A DNA stretch of 64,000 nt, from the NCBI GenBank assembly GCA_963789275.1, contig CAWBKF010000003.1, positions 1 to 64,000 of the forward strand. Reading direction: 5' to 3'. This stretch comes from DAHUYF01 sp963789275 (GTDB taxonomy: Bacteria; Pseudomonadota; Alphaproteobacteria; ATCC43930; CGMCC-115725). Each line of letters opens with the position of its first letter. Position 1 is the first letter of the stretch. Under the pieces are notes generated by a model. The model was given only the letters and a program-made list of their open reading frames with translations, searched no databases and was not told the origin of the DNA. The translations under genes were made by a program, and so were the position numbers. Positions 34,463 through 43,546 of this stretch are shown in pieces.

Positions 34463-35359
34463 CTATGGCCCCTGGTGCTTGAAGGTGAAGACCAGGCCGG
34501 TCTCGACCTCGGCGGGATGGCCCTCGGCCTCATCGGGCGCGACCTCCCACTGCATCAGCGCCTCGACGATGGCGGCGCGCTGCGCCGGGCTGGCGCTGAT
34601 GACATGGACGTGGCGGACATGGCCGTCGGCGCCGATGATGATCCGCACCGGCACCTTGACACCGGTGGTGTCGATCGGCACCGGGTCGACCTTGCGGCGG
34701 AGCGTCTCAGCCGTGACGTAGTCCTTGTGGCACACCGGGACTGAGCCCATGGCGTCGGTGCCTGTTGCCGCGCGCGGCGTGCGCAAGGGGATCGCGTCGA
34801 GCCCGTGGACGATGCCCGCCACCGCTTCCTGATCCCTGCCGGTGATGTTGAAGACGACCACATGGCAGCGCAGATCCGCCGCCAGCCAGACGCGATAGAG
34901 GCCGCTGGCGTGATAGTCGAGGCGCTGGAAGTCCTGCCCGCCGATCGTGGCGCCCTCCGGCCCGGCATCGATCACCATGCCGGGCCGGCCGGCGATGACA
35001 TCGTGGAAATCCATCGTCATCGCGGCGGCGTCGGCGAAGGGCTTGGCGCTGAAGAAGAGATCCTGGGCGGTGATCAGCAGCGAGGCGCCATCGGCCTTCG
35101 TGCCATCGAGCGCCGCGAGGACGTAATATCCCAACCGCGAGGGCGGCGGTCCCGCGAGCCCCTCCGACCAGCCCGGCGGCAGCGCCACCGAGAGGCGGAA
35201 ATAGCCGTTGGCATAAACGCCGTCGTTGACCGATCCGGATTCGGGATCCGGCCCTGCCGGCGAGAGATCCTCCGCCGCTATTGCCGGCCCTGCCTTTAGC
35301 GCTGTCAGGGCTGCGGCCGCCAGCGCCATCGCAACCAGATAGCGAACAATTCCGGTCAC
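34463..35359 (-). CDS. Exported protein with a TonB-type C-terminal domain
   Basis: 298 residues from the GTG reading VTGIVRYLVAMALAAA, chosen for the GGCGGGAGGCGCGG ribosome-binding site; an upstream in-frame ATG has none. The signal peptide ends near AGPAIAAE. The last 90 residues (VPVRIIIGADGHVRHVHVIS, then ALMQWEVAPDEAEGHP and VETGLVFTF) match the TonB C-terminal fold, but there is no N-terminal anchor or Pro-rich spacer. So this is not a classical TonB; a periplasmic binding or scaffold role is more likely. The transposon ends 40 bp downstream of its stop. Confidence 0.75.
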   Translation of the reverse strand: MTGIVRYLVAMALAAAALTALKAGPAIAAEDLSPAGPDPESGSVNDGVYANGYFRLSVALPPGWSEGLAGPPPSRLGYYVLAALDGTKADGASLLITAQDLFFSAKPFADAAAMTMDFHDVIAGRPGMVIDAGPEGATIGGQDFQRLDYHASGLYRVWLAADLRCHVVVFNITGRDQEAVAGIVHGLDAIPLRTPRAATGTDAMGSVPVCHKDYVTAETLRRKVDPVPIDTTGVKVPVRIIIGADGHVRHVHVISASPAQRAAIVEALMQWEVAPDEAEGHPAEVETGLVFTFKHQGP

Positions 35360-35626
35360 CCGCGCCTCCCGCCGAGCATCCTCATTCATCGGCGAAAATC
35401 ATAGCATATCGACCTTGACTGCAATTAAAAAATGCATGAACTTTACGATGTAGGGTCCAGCTTATTCGCGTGCAGCGTTAGTTCGCATACGCCGGCTCCG
35501 GCCTTGCCGGGCAAGCCGTCACACAGTCGAAACAGCCAATCGGTGTCAACCGGGGCGCGGCCATCTGCGCCCGACGGGGACGCTTGCGCAACGGTCGGCC
35601 TCGGGCCGCACAGGAAAGGGGAGCAC

Positions 35627-37013
35627 ATGAGAGAGATCCGATTCATCACAGCAATCGCGCCCAGCACCATCGTCATCGCCCTCACCGCCGCGCTCCTTGC
35701 CGCGCCGGGAGCGGCCTTCGGCCAGGCGGCCGGTGTCACCGACCCCGGCGTCCGCGGCGGCGCCGCCGGCGCCGGCGGCCCGCTGCCCGGGCTGACGACG
35801 GCGCAGACCCAATTCTGGAAGGCGGCGCAGACGCGCTTCGAGCAAGTCGATTCGGTGGCGGGCACCGCCGCCGGCACCAATCACAATGGTCTCGGCCCGC
35901 GCTTCAACGGCGATGGCTGCGCGCTCTGTCATGCCCAACCGGCGGTCGGCGGCACCAGCCCGGCGGTCAATCCGCAGATCGGGCTGATCACGCTCGACAC
36001 CCAGAACACGCCGGTGAACACCGTGCCGCCCTTCATCACGGCGAACGGGCCGGTGCGCGAGGCCCGCTTCATCAGCAACCCGAACGGCACGCCGGATGGC
36101 AGCGTCCACGACCTCTTCGTGATCACCGGCCGCAACGACGCCCAGGGCTGCAACATCCAGCAGCCGAACTTCGCCCAGGCGATCGCGGCGAACAACATCA
36201 TCTTCCGCATCCCGACGCCGCTCTTCGGCGTCGGCCTCGTCGAGAACACACCCGACATCAATCTCATCACGGATTCCGTGAACATCTCCGGCCCTCAGGC
36301 GTCGCTTGGCATCGCCTCGGGCGTGTTCAACATCAGCGGCAACGACACCACGATCACGCGCTTCGGCTGGAAGGCGCAGAACAAGTCGCTGCTGGTCTTC
36401 GCCGGCGAGGCCTATAACGTCGAGCAGGGCGTGAGCAACGAGCTCTTCCCCAACGAGCGCGACGACACGCAGGGCTGCGTCCTCAATCCCACGCCGGAGG
36501 ATTCCACCAATCTCGCCGACGGCGAACAGAGCAACAGCGTCGCATCGGACATCTCCTCCGACGTCGTCAACTTCGCCGCCTTCATGCGCCTCAACGCGCC
36601 GCCCGCGCCGGTCGCGCCGACCAACACGACGGTCCAGGGCAACAACCAGTTCGTCAATATCGGCTGCGGCGATTGCCACATCCCGAACCATACGACCGCG
36701 GCATCGGTCTTCGCCGGCCAGGGCGACCTGACCTATTCGCCCTTCAGCGACTTCGCGCTCCACGCCATGGGAGCGGGCCTGCAGGACCAGGTGAGCCAGG
36801 GCACGGCCAACGGCCAGCAATTCCGCACCGCGCCGCTCTGGGGCATCGGCCAGCGTATTTTCTTCCTGCATGACGGCCGCACCACCAGCCTGGTCACGGC
36901 GATCGAGGCGCATGCGAGCGCGGGCTCCGAGGCCAATCAGGTGGTGACCAACTTCAACCTGCTGTCCGCCAGCCGACCAGCAGGCGGTCATCCTGTTCCT
37001 GCGCTCGCTCTGA
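35627..37013 (+). CDS. DUF1111 di-heme cytochrome (di-haem oxidoreductase), one-base insertion near the stop
   Basis: Periplasmic c-type cytochrome of the DUF1111 (putative di-haem oxidoreductase/peroxidase) family. A strong ribosome-binding site (AGGAAAGGGGAG) precedes MREIRFITAIAPS, and the signal peptide ends near GAAFGQA. Heme-binding motifs CALCH (98-102) and CGDCH (347-351) are present, plus the distal FLHDGRTTSLVTAIEAH segment. After LLSAS an extra C at 36973/36974 shifts the frame; the other frame reads DQQAVILFLRSL and stops at 37013, exactly the family's normal end. Corrected length is 461 residues. No partner redox gene is adjacent. Confidence 0.88.
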
Positions 37014-37099
37014 CGAGCGCGATCCCCGGCGCGAGGCGGGCCTGCCCGCCTTGCGCCGCTAGGGAGCTTAGGCACCTCAAGGCAGCGAACTCTCAAGGA

Positions 37100-37218
37100 T
37101 CGCCTTGCTCCCGCGAAAGCGGGCATCCAGGGGCCTAAAATGCGACGAGCGGAGCGCTTTCTCCTGGTTCGCGGGGACGGCGGAATAGGTAGGGAGAATT
37201 GCAGCGTTTTTCGGGATA
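37100..37218 (+). repeat. Dispersed intergenic repeat, copy B
   Basis: Same element as at 26835-26957, in the opposite orientation, with about 80% identity by eye and a 10-bp gap. It contains the hairpin CCCGCGAAAGCGGG. It lies downstream of the cytochrome gene in a 500-bp spacer; the rest of that spacer holds only one small candidate gene. Confidence 0.85.
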
Positions 37219-37299
37219 AGGGCCACCGCACCCCTCGATCGCCCCGCCAAATGGTTTCCCCGTGGAGACACCCGTGCCCGCCATGCGTTCTTGTTGCGC

Positions 37300-37413
37300 A
37301 TGGCAACTCGCCGCACGCATCGGCTCGGCTGCGCCCTCGCTCTGCCTGTGTCCTTGCTGATCTGGATCGGATTGGCCGGGCTGGCGATCGTTCTCGCCTA
37401 CCATCTGCTTTAG
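37300..37413 (+). CDS. Candidate small membrane protein
   Basis: 37 residues: a basic start MATRRTHRLGCA, then one long hydrophobic helix (LALPVSLLIWIGLAGLAIVL) and AYHLL. The positive-inside pattern is typical of real single-helix proteins. No good Shine-Dalgarno sequence is visible, so coding status is uncertain. Confidence 0.45.
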   Translation: MATRRTHRLGCALALPVSLLIWIGLAGLAIVLAYHLL

Positions 37414-37510
37414 GAGCCCGACCCACCCGGCCAGCGCGATTGCCGGCGGGCCGGCGCTGGTTTATGACGCTGCGCCGGGTGCTTGCCGGCGGCGGAGGGA
37501 GCGGCGGGGA

Positions 37511-38512
37511 ATGCATTGGACGGCCGTGGCGGCGGCGCTGATCGTCTTCCTGGCGACGCTGGGACTGACCGGGCGTCTGCGCGACTGGCTGCAGCGGCGC
37601 GCCATCCTCGACCGCCCGGTCGACCGCTCCGCCCACAGCGTGCCGGTGCCGCGCGGCGGCGGCCTCGTCCTGGTGCCGGTGCTGCTCGCGGCCTGGTTCG
37701 CCCTGGCGCTCCTCGGGCAGGCGCCCCCCGCCGCTGCGGCGCTGGCGACGCTGGCGACCGGGCTGGCGCTGCTCTCCTGGCTCGACGATTTGCGCGGTCT
37801 GCCGGCGGGGTTGCGCCTCCTCTGTCATATCCTCGCGGTCATCGCCGGCCTCGCCTTCCTGCCGCGGGGCGCGGTCTTCCAGGGCCTGTTGCCGCCGCTC
37901 CTCGACCGCGCCGCCACCGCCCTCCTCTGGGTGTGGTTCGTCAATCTCTTCAACTTCATGGACGGGATCGACGGCATCACCGGCATCGAGACCGCGGCGA
38001 TCGGCCTGGGCCTGCCGCTGGCGGCGGCGCTCGCCGGCATGCCGGATGACGGCAGCGCCGATCTCGCGCTCTGCGCCGCCGCCGGCGCGGTCGCCTTCCT
38101 GCGCTGGAACTGGCATCCGGCGCGGATCTTCCTCGGCGATGTCGGCAGCGTGCCGCTGGGCTATCTCCTCGGCGCGCTGCTGCTGGCGCTGGCGGCGCGC
38201 GGGCTCTGGGCGCCGGCGCTGATCCTGCCGCTCTATTACCTCGCCGATGCCAGCCTGACGCTGGCCGGCCGCGTGCTGCGCGGGGAGCGCTTCTGGCAGG
38301 CGCATCGCCAGCATTTCTATCAGCGTGCGCTGGGCGGCCGCGACGATCACGCCGCCGTGGCGCGCCTCGTGCTGGCGGGCGATGTGGCGCTGATCGCCTG
38401 CGCGCTTCTCGCCGTCTCTCGGCCTTGGGCGGGGCTCGCGGCGGCGTTGCTCGTCGTCGCCTGCCTGCTCGGCGTGATGCAGCGCCGGGCCCGGCCGGTG
38501 GCGGCGCCTTAG
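37511..38512 (+). CDS. WecA/MraY-family sugar-phosphate transferase (polyprenyl-P initiating enzyme)
   Basis: Integral membrane enzyme that moves a sugar 1-phosphate from a UDP-sugar to undecaprenyl phosphate, the first step of a surface glycan. 333 residues with about 10 helices. Family motifs in order: DRSAHSVPVPRGGG (about 39-52), SWLDDLRGLP (about 89), NLFNFMDGIDGITG (about 148), FLGDVGSVPLGYL (about 210) and the His-rich loop HRQHFYQRA (about 268). Exact sugar unknown. It opens the polysaccharide cluster. Confidence 0.88.
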   Translation: MHWTAVAAALIVFLATLGLTGRLRDWLQRRAILDRPVDRSAHSVPVPRGGGLVLVPVLLAAWFALALLGQAPPAAAALATLATGLALLSWLDDLRGLPAGLRLLCHILAVIAGLAFLPRGAVFQGLLPPLLDRAATALLWVWFVNLFNFMDGIDGITGIETAAIGLGLPLAAALAGMPDDGSADLALCAAAGAVAFLRWNWHPARIFLGDVGSVPLGYLLGALLLALAARGLWAPALILPLYYLADASLTLAGRVLRGERFWQAHRQHFYQRALGGRDDHAAVARLVLAGDVALIACALLAVSRPWAGLAAALLVVACLLGVMQRRARPVAAP

Positions 38513-38520
38513 TCTAGCGA

Positions 38521-39066
38521 CTACTGATCGGCGCCTTCGCGGAAATATTGCGGGCGGACGAAGCTGCCGGCCCAGGCGCCGCGGCGCTCGGCCTTGGCCT
38601 GCGCCTCGAAGGGCAGGTATTGCGCGCCGCGGCCATAGGCGAAGGCGAGGCCCTCGCTCACCAGCAGCGCGCCGACATCCTCGCCCCGGGCAGTGCAGAC
38701 GGCGAATTCGCGCGCGTGACGGTCGATGAATTCGTGATCGACATGGCAGGCGAAATCGGTGCTGTCGACGAGCTGATGCAGCCGGGCGGTGGCCACCGCG
38801 CCGCAGCGCCAGACTTGGCCCTTGGCGTCGCGGCAGGTCTGCTTGCTCTCGAAGGCGTCGACGCCATAGAGCCGCAGGCGCTGGCCGATGCAGGCGATGC
38901 CGAGACTCGACAGCAGGCATTGCGGCGGGCGCCAGGCCAGCGTGTCGCCATCGACGACACTGTAGCGGTCGGGATCATTGGCGGGATGGAGCCAGCGCGC
39001 GACGCTCCAGAGCGCGGCAAGCAGCAGCACCGCCACCGCGCCTGCGATCGCCAGCCGCCGGCGCAT
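38521..39066 (-). CDS. Thermonuclease-family (SNase-like) exported protein
   Basis: 181 residues. An N-terminal signal or anchor (LAIAGAVAVLLLAALWSVAR) is followed by an SNase-like OB fold: VVDGDTLAW, RLRLYGVDAFE, then GEDVGALLVSEGLAFAYG and ERRGAWAGSF. The Asp and Glu of the metal site are present, and several cysteines could form disulfides. Such alphaproteobacterial proteins are annotated as thermonuclease family; nuclease activity here is inferred. It lies 9 bp after the convergently oriented transferase. Confidence 0.8.
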   Translation of the reverse strand: MRRRLAIAGAVAVLLLAALWSVARWLHPANDPDRYSVVDGDTLAWRPPQCLLSSLGIACIGQRLRLYGVDAFESKQTCRDAKGQVWRCGAVATARLHQLVDSTDFACHVDHEFIDRHAREFAVCTARGEDVGALLVSEGLAFAYGRGAQYLPFEAQAKAERRGAWAGSFVRPQYFREGADQ

Positions 39067-39075
39067 CGCCGCGAC

Positions 39076-40428
39076 TTACGCCCGCACCACCGTGCCGGCG
39101 GCGATGCCGGCACGGGCGCAGGCGTTGCGGGTATCGACCACCAGCGGGCAATGCTGCACCAGGGTGCGGTAATCGACGCCGTCGTGATCGGTGCAGATCA
39201 GCGCGACATCGACGCCGCGCGCCGTCTCCGGGGTCAGCGCCACAGAGCGCCGCCCGGCGAATTCCCGGTGCTCGCGCGAGCGCGGGATCTCCGGCACATA
39301 GGGATCGTGATAGGCGGTGCTGGCGCCCCTGCCCTCGAGCAGCTCCATGATCTTGAAGCTCGGGCTCTCGCGGGTGTCATCGACGTTCTTCTTGTAGGCG
39401 ACGCCGAGGATCAGGATGCGCGCGCCTTTGAGTCCCTTGCCGGCCTGCTGGTTGAGCGCGGATTGCAGGCGGTTCACGACGTAATGCGGCATCGCCGTGT
39501 TGATCTCGCCGGCAAGCTCGATGAAGCGCGTCGAGATATCGTATTCGCGCGCCTTCCAGGTGAGGTAGAAGGGATCGATCGGGATGCAGTGGCCGCCGAG
39601 CCCGGGCCCGGGATAGAACGGCATGAAGCCGAAGGGCTTGGTCGCCGCCGCCCGGATCACCTCCCAGACGTCGATGCCCATGGCCTCGTAGACCATCTTC
39701 AGCTCGTTGACGAGCGCGATGTTGACGGCGCGGAAGATGTTCTCGGTGAGCTTCACCGCCTCCGCCGTCTCGGGCGAGGAGACCGGGACGGTGCCGGCGA
39801 CGAACTGGGCGTAGAGCGCGTCCGCCAGCGCCAGCGCAGCATCGCCGTCGCCACCCACCACCTTGGGGATCTTGGTGGTGCTGTATTGCGCGTTGCCGGG
39901 ATCCTCGCGCTCGGGCGAATACGCCAGGAAGAAATCGACGCCCGAGGTCAATCCGCCGCGCTCGAGGATGGGCAGCATCACGCCGCGTGTCGTGCCGGGA
40001 TATGTGGTCGATTCCAGCACGACGAGCTGGCCGCGGCGCAGATGCGGCGCGAGCGCCTCGGCGGTGCCGGTGACATAGGAGAGATCGGGCTCGCGGTGGC
40101 GGGTGAGCGGCGTCGGCACGCAGATCAGCACGGCGTCGACCCCGGCGAGCTCGGCGAAATCGGTGGCGGCGCGGAAGCGGCGGCTCGTCACCAGCGCCGC
40201 AATCGCGGCGTCCGGGATGTGGCGGATATAGGAGCGCCCGGCATTGAGCAGCGCCACCTTCTCGGCATCGACGTCGAAGCCCACCACGCGGAAGCCGGCA
40301 CCGGCAACCGCGCCCACCAGCGGCAGGCCGACATAGCCCAGGCCGATGATGCCGATATTGGCCTCCCGCGCGACGAAGCGCCGGCGGAGCGCCTCGACAT
40401 CGACACGCTCTGGGGACCTGCTCGACAC
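39076..40428 (-). CDS. UDP-N-acetyl-sugar 6-dehydrogenase (WbpA-like)
   Basis: NAD-dependent enzyme oxidising C6 of a UDP-HexNAc to the uronic acid for surface polysaccharide. 450 residues from the GTG of VSSRSPERVDVEALRRRF; the open frame upstream is not protein-like. The Rossmann motif IIGLGYVGLPLV is near residue 28, YSPEREDPGN in the middle, and the active-site stretch PGPGLGGHCIPIDPFYLTWK matches UDP-GlcNAc dehydrogenases rather than UDP-glucose dehydrogenases. The C-terminal domain has GVAYKKNVDDTRESP. Divergent from the epimerase gene, with a 123-bp shared upstream region. Confidence 0.88.
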   Translation of the reverse strand: MSSRSPERVDVEALRRRFVAREANIGIIGLGYVGLPLVGAVAGAGFRVVGFDVDAEKVALLNAGRSYIRHIPDAAIAALVTSRRFRAATDFAELAGVDAVLICVPTPLTRHREPDLSYVTGTAEALAPHLRRGQLVVLESTTYPGTTRGVMLPILERGGLTSGVDFFLAYSPEREDPGNAQYSTTKIPKVVGGDGDAALALADALYAQFVAGTVPVSSPETAEAVKLTENIFRAVNIALVNELKMVYEAMGIDVWEVIRAAATKPFGFMPFYPGPGLGGHCIPIDPFYLTWKAREYDISTRFIELAGEINTAMPHYVVNRLQSALNQQAGKGLKGARILILGVAYKKNVDDTRESPSFKIMELLEGRGASTAYHDPYVPEIPRSREHREFAGRRSVALTPETARGVDVALICTDHDGVDYRTLVQHCPLVVDTRNACARAGIAAGTVVRA

Positions 40429-40551
40429 CTTTTGTTCCGCTGCTGTTCGCCTGGGAGGGGCGGCGCGATGCTTAGCATCTCCCCCGCCCCCGCTCAAGCC
40501 GCGCGGCCGCCGATATGAGATTGCCGGCCGAGCGGTTATTGTCGCCGGCAC

Positions 40552-41515
40552 ATGGAAGCGGCATCGGCAAAGAGCGGCGATATCGCCCCGGTCGTGGTCA
40601 CCGGCGCCGGAGGCTTCATCGGCCGCGCGCTGGTCGAGCGGCTGGCCGCGCACGGGACGCCGGTGATCGCGGTCCTGCGGCGGGACGCGGTGCTGCCCGC
40701 GGGTGCTACGCCGTGCATCCTGGGCGAGCTCACCCCCGCCACCGACTGGGCGCCGCTGCTGGCAGGGGCGCGCGGGGTGGTGCATCTCGCCAGCCGCGCC
40801 CATGCGCCGGCGAGCGGCGAGCAGCGCTGGATCGAGGACGAGGCCGCCATCGCCCGCCGGCTGGCGCGGCCAGGCGAAAAGCGCCGGCATCACGCGGCTG
40901 GTGCTGCTGAGCTCGATCAAGGTGCTGGGCGAGCGGACGCAGGATCTGCCCTTTCGCGCGCATCAGCCGGCGGCGCCGGAGGATGTCTATGGCCTCGCCA
41001 AATGGCGCATGGAAGAAGCCATGCGCGCCGAGGCCGGCGAGCGGCTCGCCATCCTCCGCCCGCCGCTGGTCTATGGGCCCGGGGTGAAGGCGAACTTCCT
41101 GGCGCTGTTGCGCCTCGTCGATAGCGGCCTGCCGCTGCCTTTCGCCGCCATCGACAACCGCCGCAGCCTCGTCTTCCTCGACAATCTCCTGGATCTCGTC
41201 GAGACGGCGCTGGTCCATCCCGATGCTGCGGGCGAGACCTTCCTGCTGCGCGACGACGACGAGGTTTCGACCGCGGCGCTCACGCGCGGCATCGCCGCGG
41301 CGCTCGGGCGGCGCTCGCGCCTTTTGCCCTGCCCGCCGGCGCTGCTGCGGCTGGCGGCGTCGCTTGCCGGCCGCGCCGGCGCCGCCGACCGCCTACTCTC
41401 CTCGCTGCGCGTCGACGATTTCGCCACGAGGCAGCGCCTGGGCTGGCGCCCGCGCGTCACGCTGGAGGAAGGTCTCGCCGCCACCGCGCGCTGGTATCGC
41501 CGGAGAGAGCCATGA
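40552..41515 (+). CDS. NAD-dependent sugar epimerase/dehydratase, one-base insertion
   Basis: Extended short-chain dehydrogenase acting on a nucleotide sugar. It starts MEAASAKSGDIAPVVVTGAG with the NAD motif GAGGFIG, then GVVHLASRAH. After IARRLAR an extra C at 40870/40871 breaks the frame. The rest (SAGITRLVLLSSIKVLGER, then DVYGLAKWRMEEAM with the YxxxK pair, and LRPPLVYGPGVKANF) continues in the next frame to 41515. Span is 321 codons plus one base. Related to WbpP/GalE-like and UDP-glucose 4-epimerase family proteins; substrate unknown. Its end overlaps the glycosyltransferase start by 4 bp. Confidence 0.85.
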
Positions 41516-42657
41516 GCGCGTCGCGACCCAGCCTGCTCTACCTCGTCACCGAGGATTGGTATTTCTGGTCGCACCGGCTGCCGATGGCGCGCGCGGCGCA
41601 GCGCGCGGGCTTCAGGGTGGCGGTGGCAACCCGCGTCACCGAGCATGGCGAGCGCATCCGCGCCGAGGGCTTCGCGCTCCATCCGCTGCGCTGGCGCCGC
41701 GGCAGCAACGGCCCCGGGGCGAGCCTTGCCGCCATCGCCGAGATCGCGCGACTCTATCGCCGCGAACGGCCCGATCTCGTCCATCACGTGGCGCTGAAGC
41801 CCGCCGTGCTCGGCAGCATCGCGGCGCTCGTCGCCGGCGTGCCGGCGGTGGTCAATGCCGTGACCGGCTTCGGCTTCGTCGCCGCCTCCCCCAGCCTGCA
41901 CGCCCGCCTGCTGCGCCGGCCGATGAGCGCGGTGCTGGCGAAGCTGATCGAGCGGCGCAACAGCCGGGTCATCGTGCAGAACGAGGACGATCGCACGCTG
42001 CTGCTGACGCTCAACCCGGCGGCCGCCGCGCGCATCGCGATCATCCGCGGCTCCGGCATCGATCTCGGGCGCTTTGCCGTGACGCCCGAGCCGCCGGCGC
42101 CGCCGGTGGTGGCGGGCTTCGCGGGCCGGCTGCTGGTCGACAAGGGCATCCCCACGCTGGTCGAGGCGCAGCAGCGCCTGCAGCGGCGCGGCATCGATCT
42201 TCGCCTCGCCATCGCCGGCACGCCCGATCCCGACAATCCCAGCTCGGTCGACGCGGCGAGCCTCGCGCTCTGGCGCGATCTTCCCGGCATCTCCTGGCTC
42301 GGCCAGGTCGAGGACATCCGCGCGCTCTGGCGCCAGGCCCATATCGCGGTGCTGCCGTCGCGCCGCGAGGGGCTGCCGAAGAGCCTGCTCGAAGCCGCCG
42401 CCATGGCGCGGCCGCTGATCGCCACCGACGTGCCGGGCTGCCGCGAGATCGCGCGCGCCGGGGTCAACGCGCTGCTGGTGCCGCCCGATGATGCCGAGGC
42501 GCTCGCCGCGGCGCTGGAGCGGCTCGCCGGCGACGCCGCGCTGCGCCAGCGCTTCGGCGCGGCGAGCCGCGCGCTGGTCGAGACCGACCTCGCCGCCGAG
42601 GCGGTGGGCGCGGCGACGGTCGCGCTTTACCGCGAGTTGCTGGCGGAAACGAGCTAA
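41512..42657 (+). CDS. Glycosyltransferase family 4 (GT-B)
   Basis: Cytoplasmic retaining glycosyltransferase of surface-glycan synthesis. 381 residues: an N-terminal acceptor domain (YLVTEDWYFWSHRLPMARAA, then HHVALKPAVLGSIAAL) and a C-terminal donor domain (VVAGFAGRLLVDKGIPTLVE). The EX7E-type donor motif is PSRREGLPKSLLEAAAMARP. The FWSHRLPMA start resembles WbpT/PglA-type transferases that act on N-acetylgalactosamine or galactose, but the sugar is not decided. Overlaps the epimerase stop. Confidence 0.88.
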   Translation: MSASRPSLLYLVTEDWYFWSHRLPMARAAQRAGFRVAVATRVTEHGERIRAEGFALHPLRWRRGSNGPGASLAAIAEIARLYRRERPDLVHHVALKPAVLGSIAALVAGVPAVVNAVTGFGFVAASPSLHARLLRRPMSAVLAKLIERRNSRVIVQNEDDRTLLLTLNPAAAARIAIIRGSGIDLGRFAVTPEPPAPPVVAGFAGRLLVDKGIPTLVEAQQRLQRRGIDLRLAIAGTPDPDNPSSVDAASLALWRDLPGISWLGQVEDIRALWRQAHIAVLPSRREGLPKSLLEAAAMARPLIATDVPGCREIARAGVNALLVPPDDAEALAAALERLAGDAALRQRFGAASRALVETDLAAEAVGAATVALYRELLAETS

Positions 42658-43439
42658 GGCCCGGGGAACAGCGTGTCGACGCGGCCGAGCAGGCGGTAGG
42701 CGACGAGGCCGGCCCATTCCTTGGCGACGAGATCGAGCAGGCTGAGATGCGCGGCGAGCGCGAAATCGGCGTGCGGCGCCGCCTCGGTGTGGAAATCGAC
42801 GGGATAGGGCAGCACGTCCCAGCCGACCTCGCGGAAGCAGCCGACGGCGCGCGGCATATGCCAGGCCGAGGTCACCAGCAGCCAGGTCTCGCCCGGCTTC
42901 GGCTGCGCGAGCGCGCGCGACAGCGCCGCGTTCTCGAAGGTGTTGCGCGAGCGGTCCTCGAGCAGCAGGCGCTCCGGCGCGACGCCCATTTCGACGAGGA
43001 TCGCGCGCATCACCTCGGCCTCCGTGCCGCCGACGCGCGGCAGGAGCGCGGCGTCGCCGCCGCTCAGCAGCAGCTTCGCCTCGGGATGGCGCTGCGCCAG
43101 CACGACGGCCTCGGTGATCCGCTCGGCCGCATCGTTCAGCGCGATCTGGCCATGGGCGTAGGTCACCTCCGGCTCGACCGCGCCGCCGAGCACGATGATG
43201 CCGTCGAGCCGCGCCGGGATTGCGGGTATCGGGAAACGCTCCTCGAGCGGCGCCGCCGCCCATTGCCCGACCGGCAGGACCGCGACCGTCAGCAGCAGCA
43301 GCGCCGCCAGCAGCGCCAGGGCCAGCCCGCGCCGCCGCCGGCTGCGCACCAGCTGGAACAGCCCGGCCAGCAGCAGGAGGAGCAGCAGGTTGCCGGGGAC
43401 CAGGACGGCCCAGAGGAGCTTGCTTGCGACAAAAGTCAT
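42654..43439 (-). CDS. YdcF/ElyC-family (DUF218) membrane protein
   Basis: 261 residues. Two N-terminal membrane helices (LLLLLLLAGLFQLV and ALALLAALLLLTVAVL) are followed by a periplasmic DUF218 domain: GIIVLGGAVEPEVTY, AKLLLSGGDAALL, EDRSRNTFENAALS and LLVTSAWHMPRAVGCF. Relatives such as ElyC and SanA affect envelope biogenesis; the catalytic role is not established. Its 3' end overlaps the convergent glycosyltransferase by 4 bp. Confidence 0.85.
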   Translation of the reverse strand: MTFVASKLLWAVLVPGNLLLLLLLAGLFQLVRSRRRRGLALALLAALLLLTVAVLPVGQWAAAPLEERFPIPAIPARLDGIIVLGGAVEPEVTYAHGQIALNDAAERITEAVVLAQRHPEAKLLLSGGDAALLPRVGGTEAEVMRAILVEMGVAPERLLLEDRSRNTFENAALSRALAQPKPGETWLLVTSAWHMPRAVGCFREVGWDVLPYPVDFHTEAAPHADFALAAHLSLLDLVAKEWAGLVAYRLLGRVDTLFPGP

Positions 43440-43546
43440 GGCATCTCAACCTCTTCTTCTAGCGCGGAAGGGCCCGGCGGGCGACCGCTTTTCCTGTTGC
43501 CGCGGCGAAGCGCCTTCTCTAACGTCCGGCCAACCGTGAGCCGCCG

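Noticed and set aside
35360..35626. Promoters in the AT-richer patch between the TonB-domain gene and the DUF1111 gene
   Set aside because: TTGACT and TATGAT-like hexamers occur but not at an acceptable spacing, so no promoter is called.
35546..38920. Long antisense frames opposite the DUF1111 gene and the polysaccharide genes, and similar ones at 22182-24644 and 43436-45601
   Set aside because: Low-complexity Arg/Gly/Asp-rich shadows of well-identified genes on the other strand.
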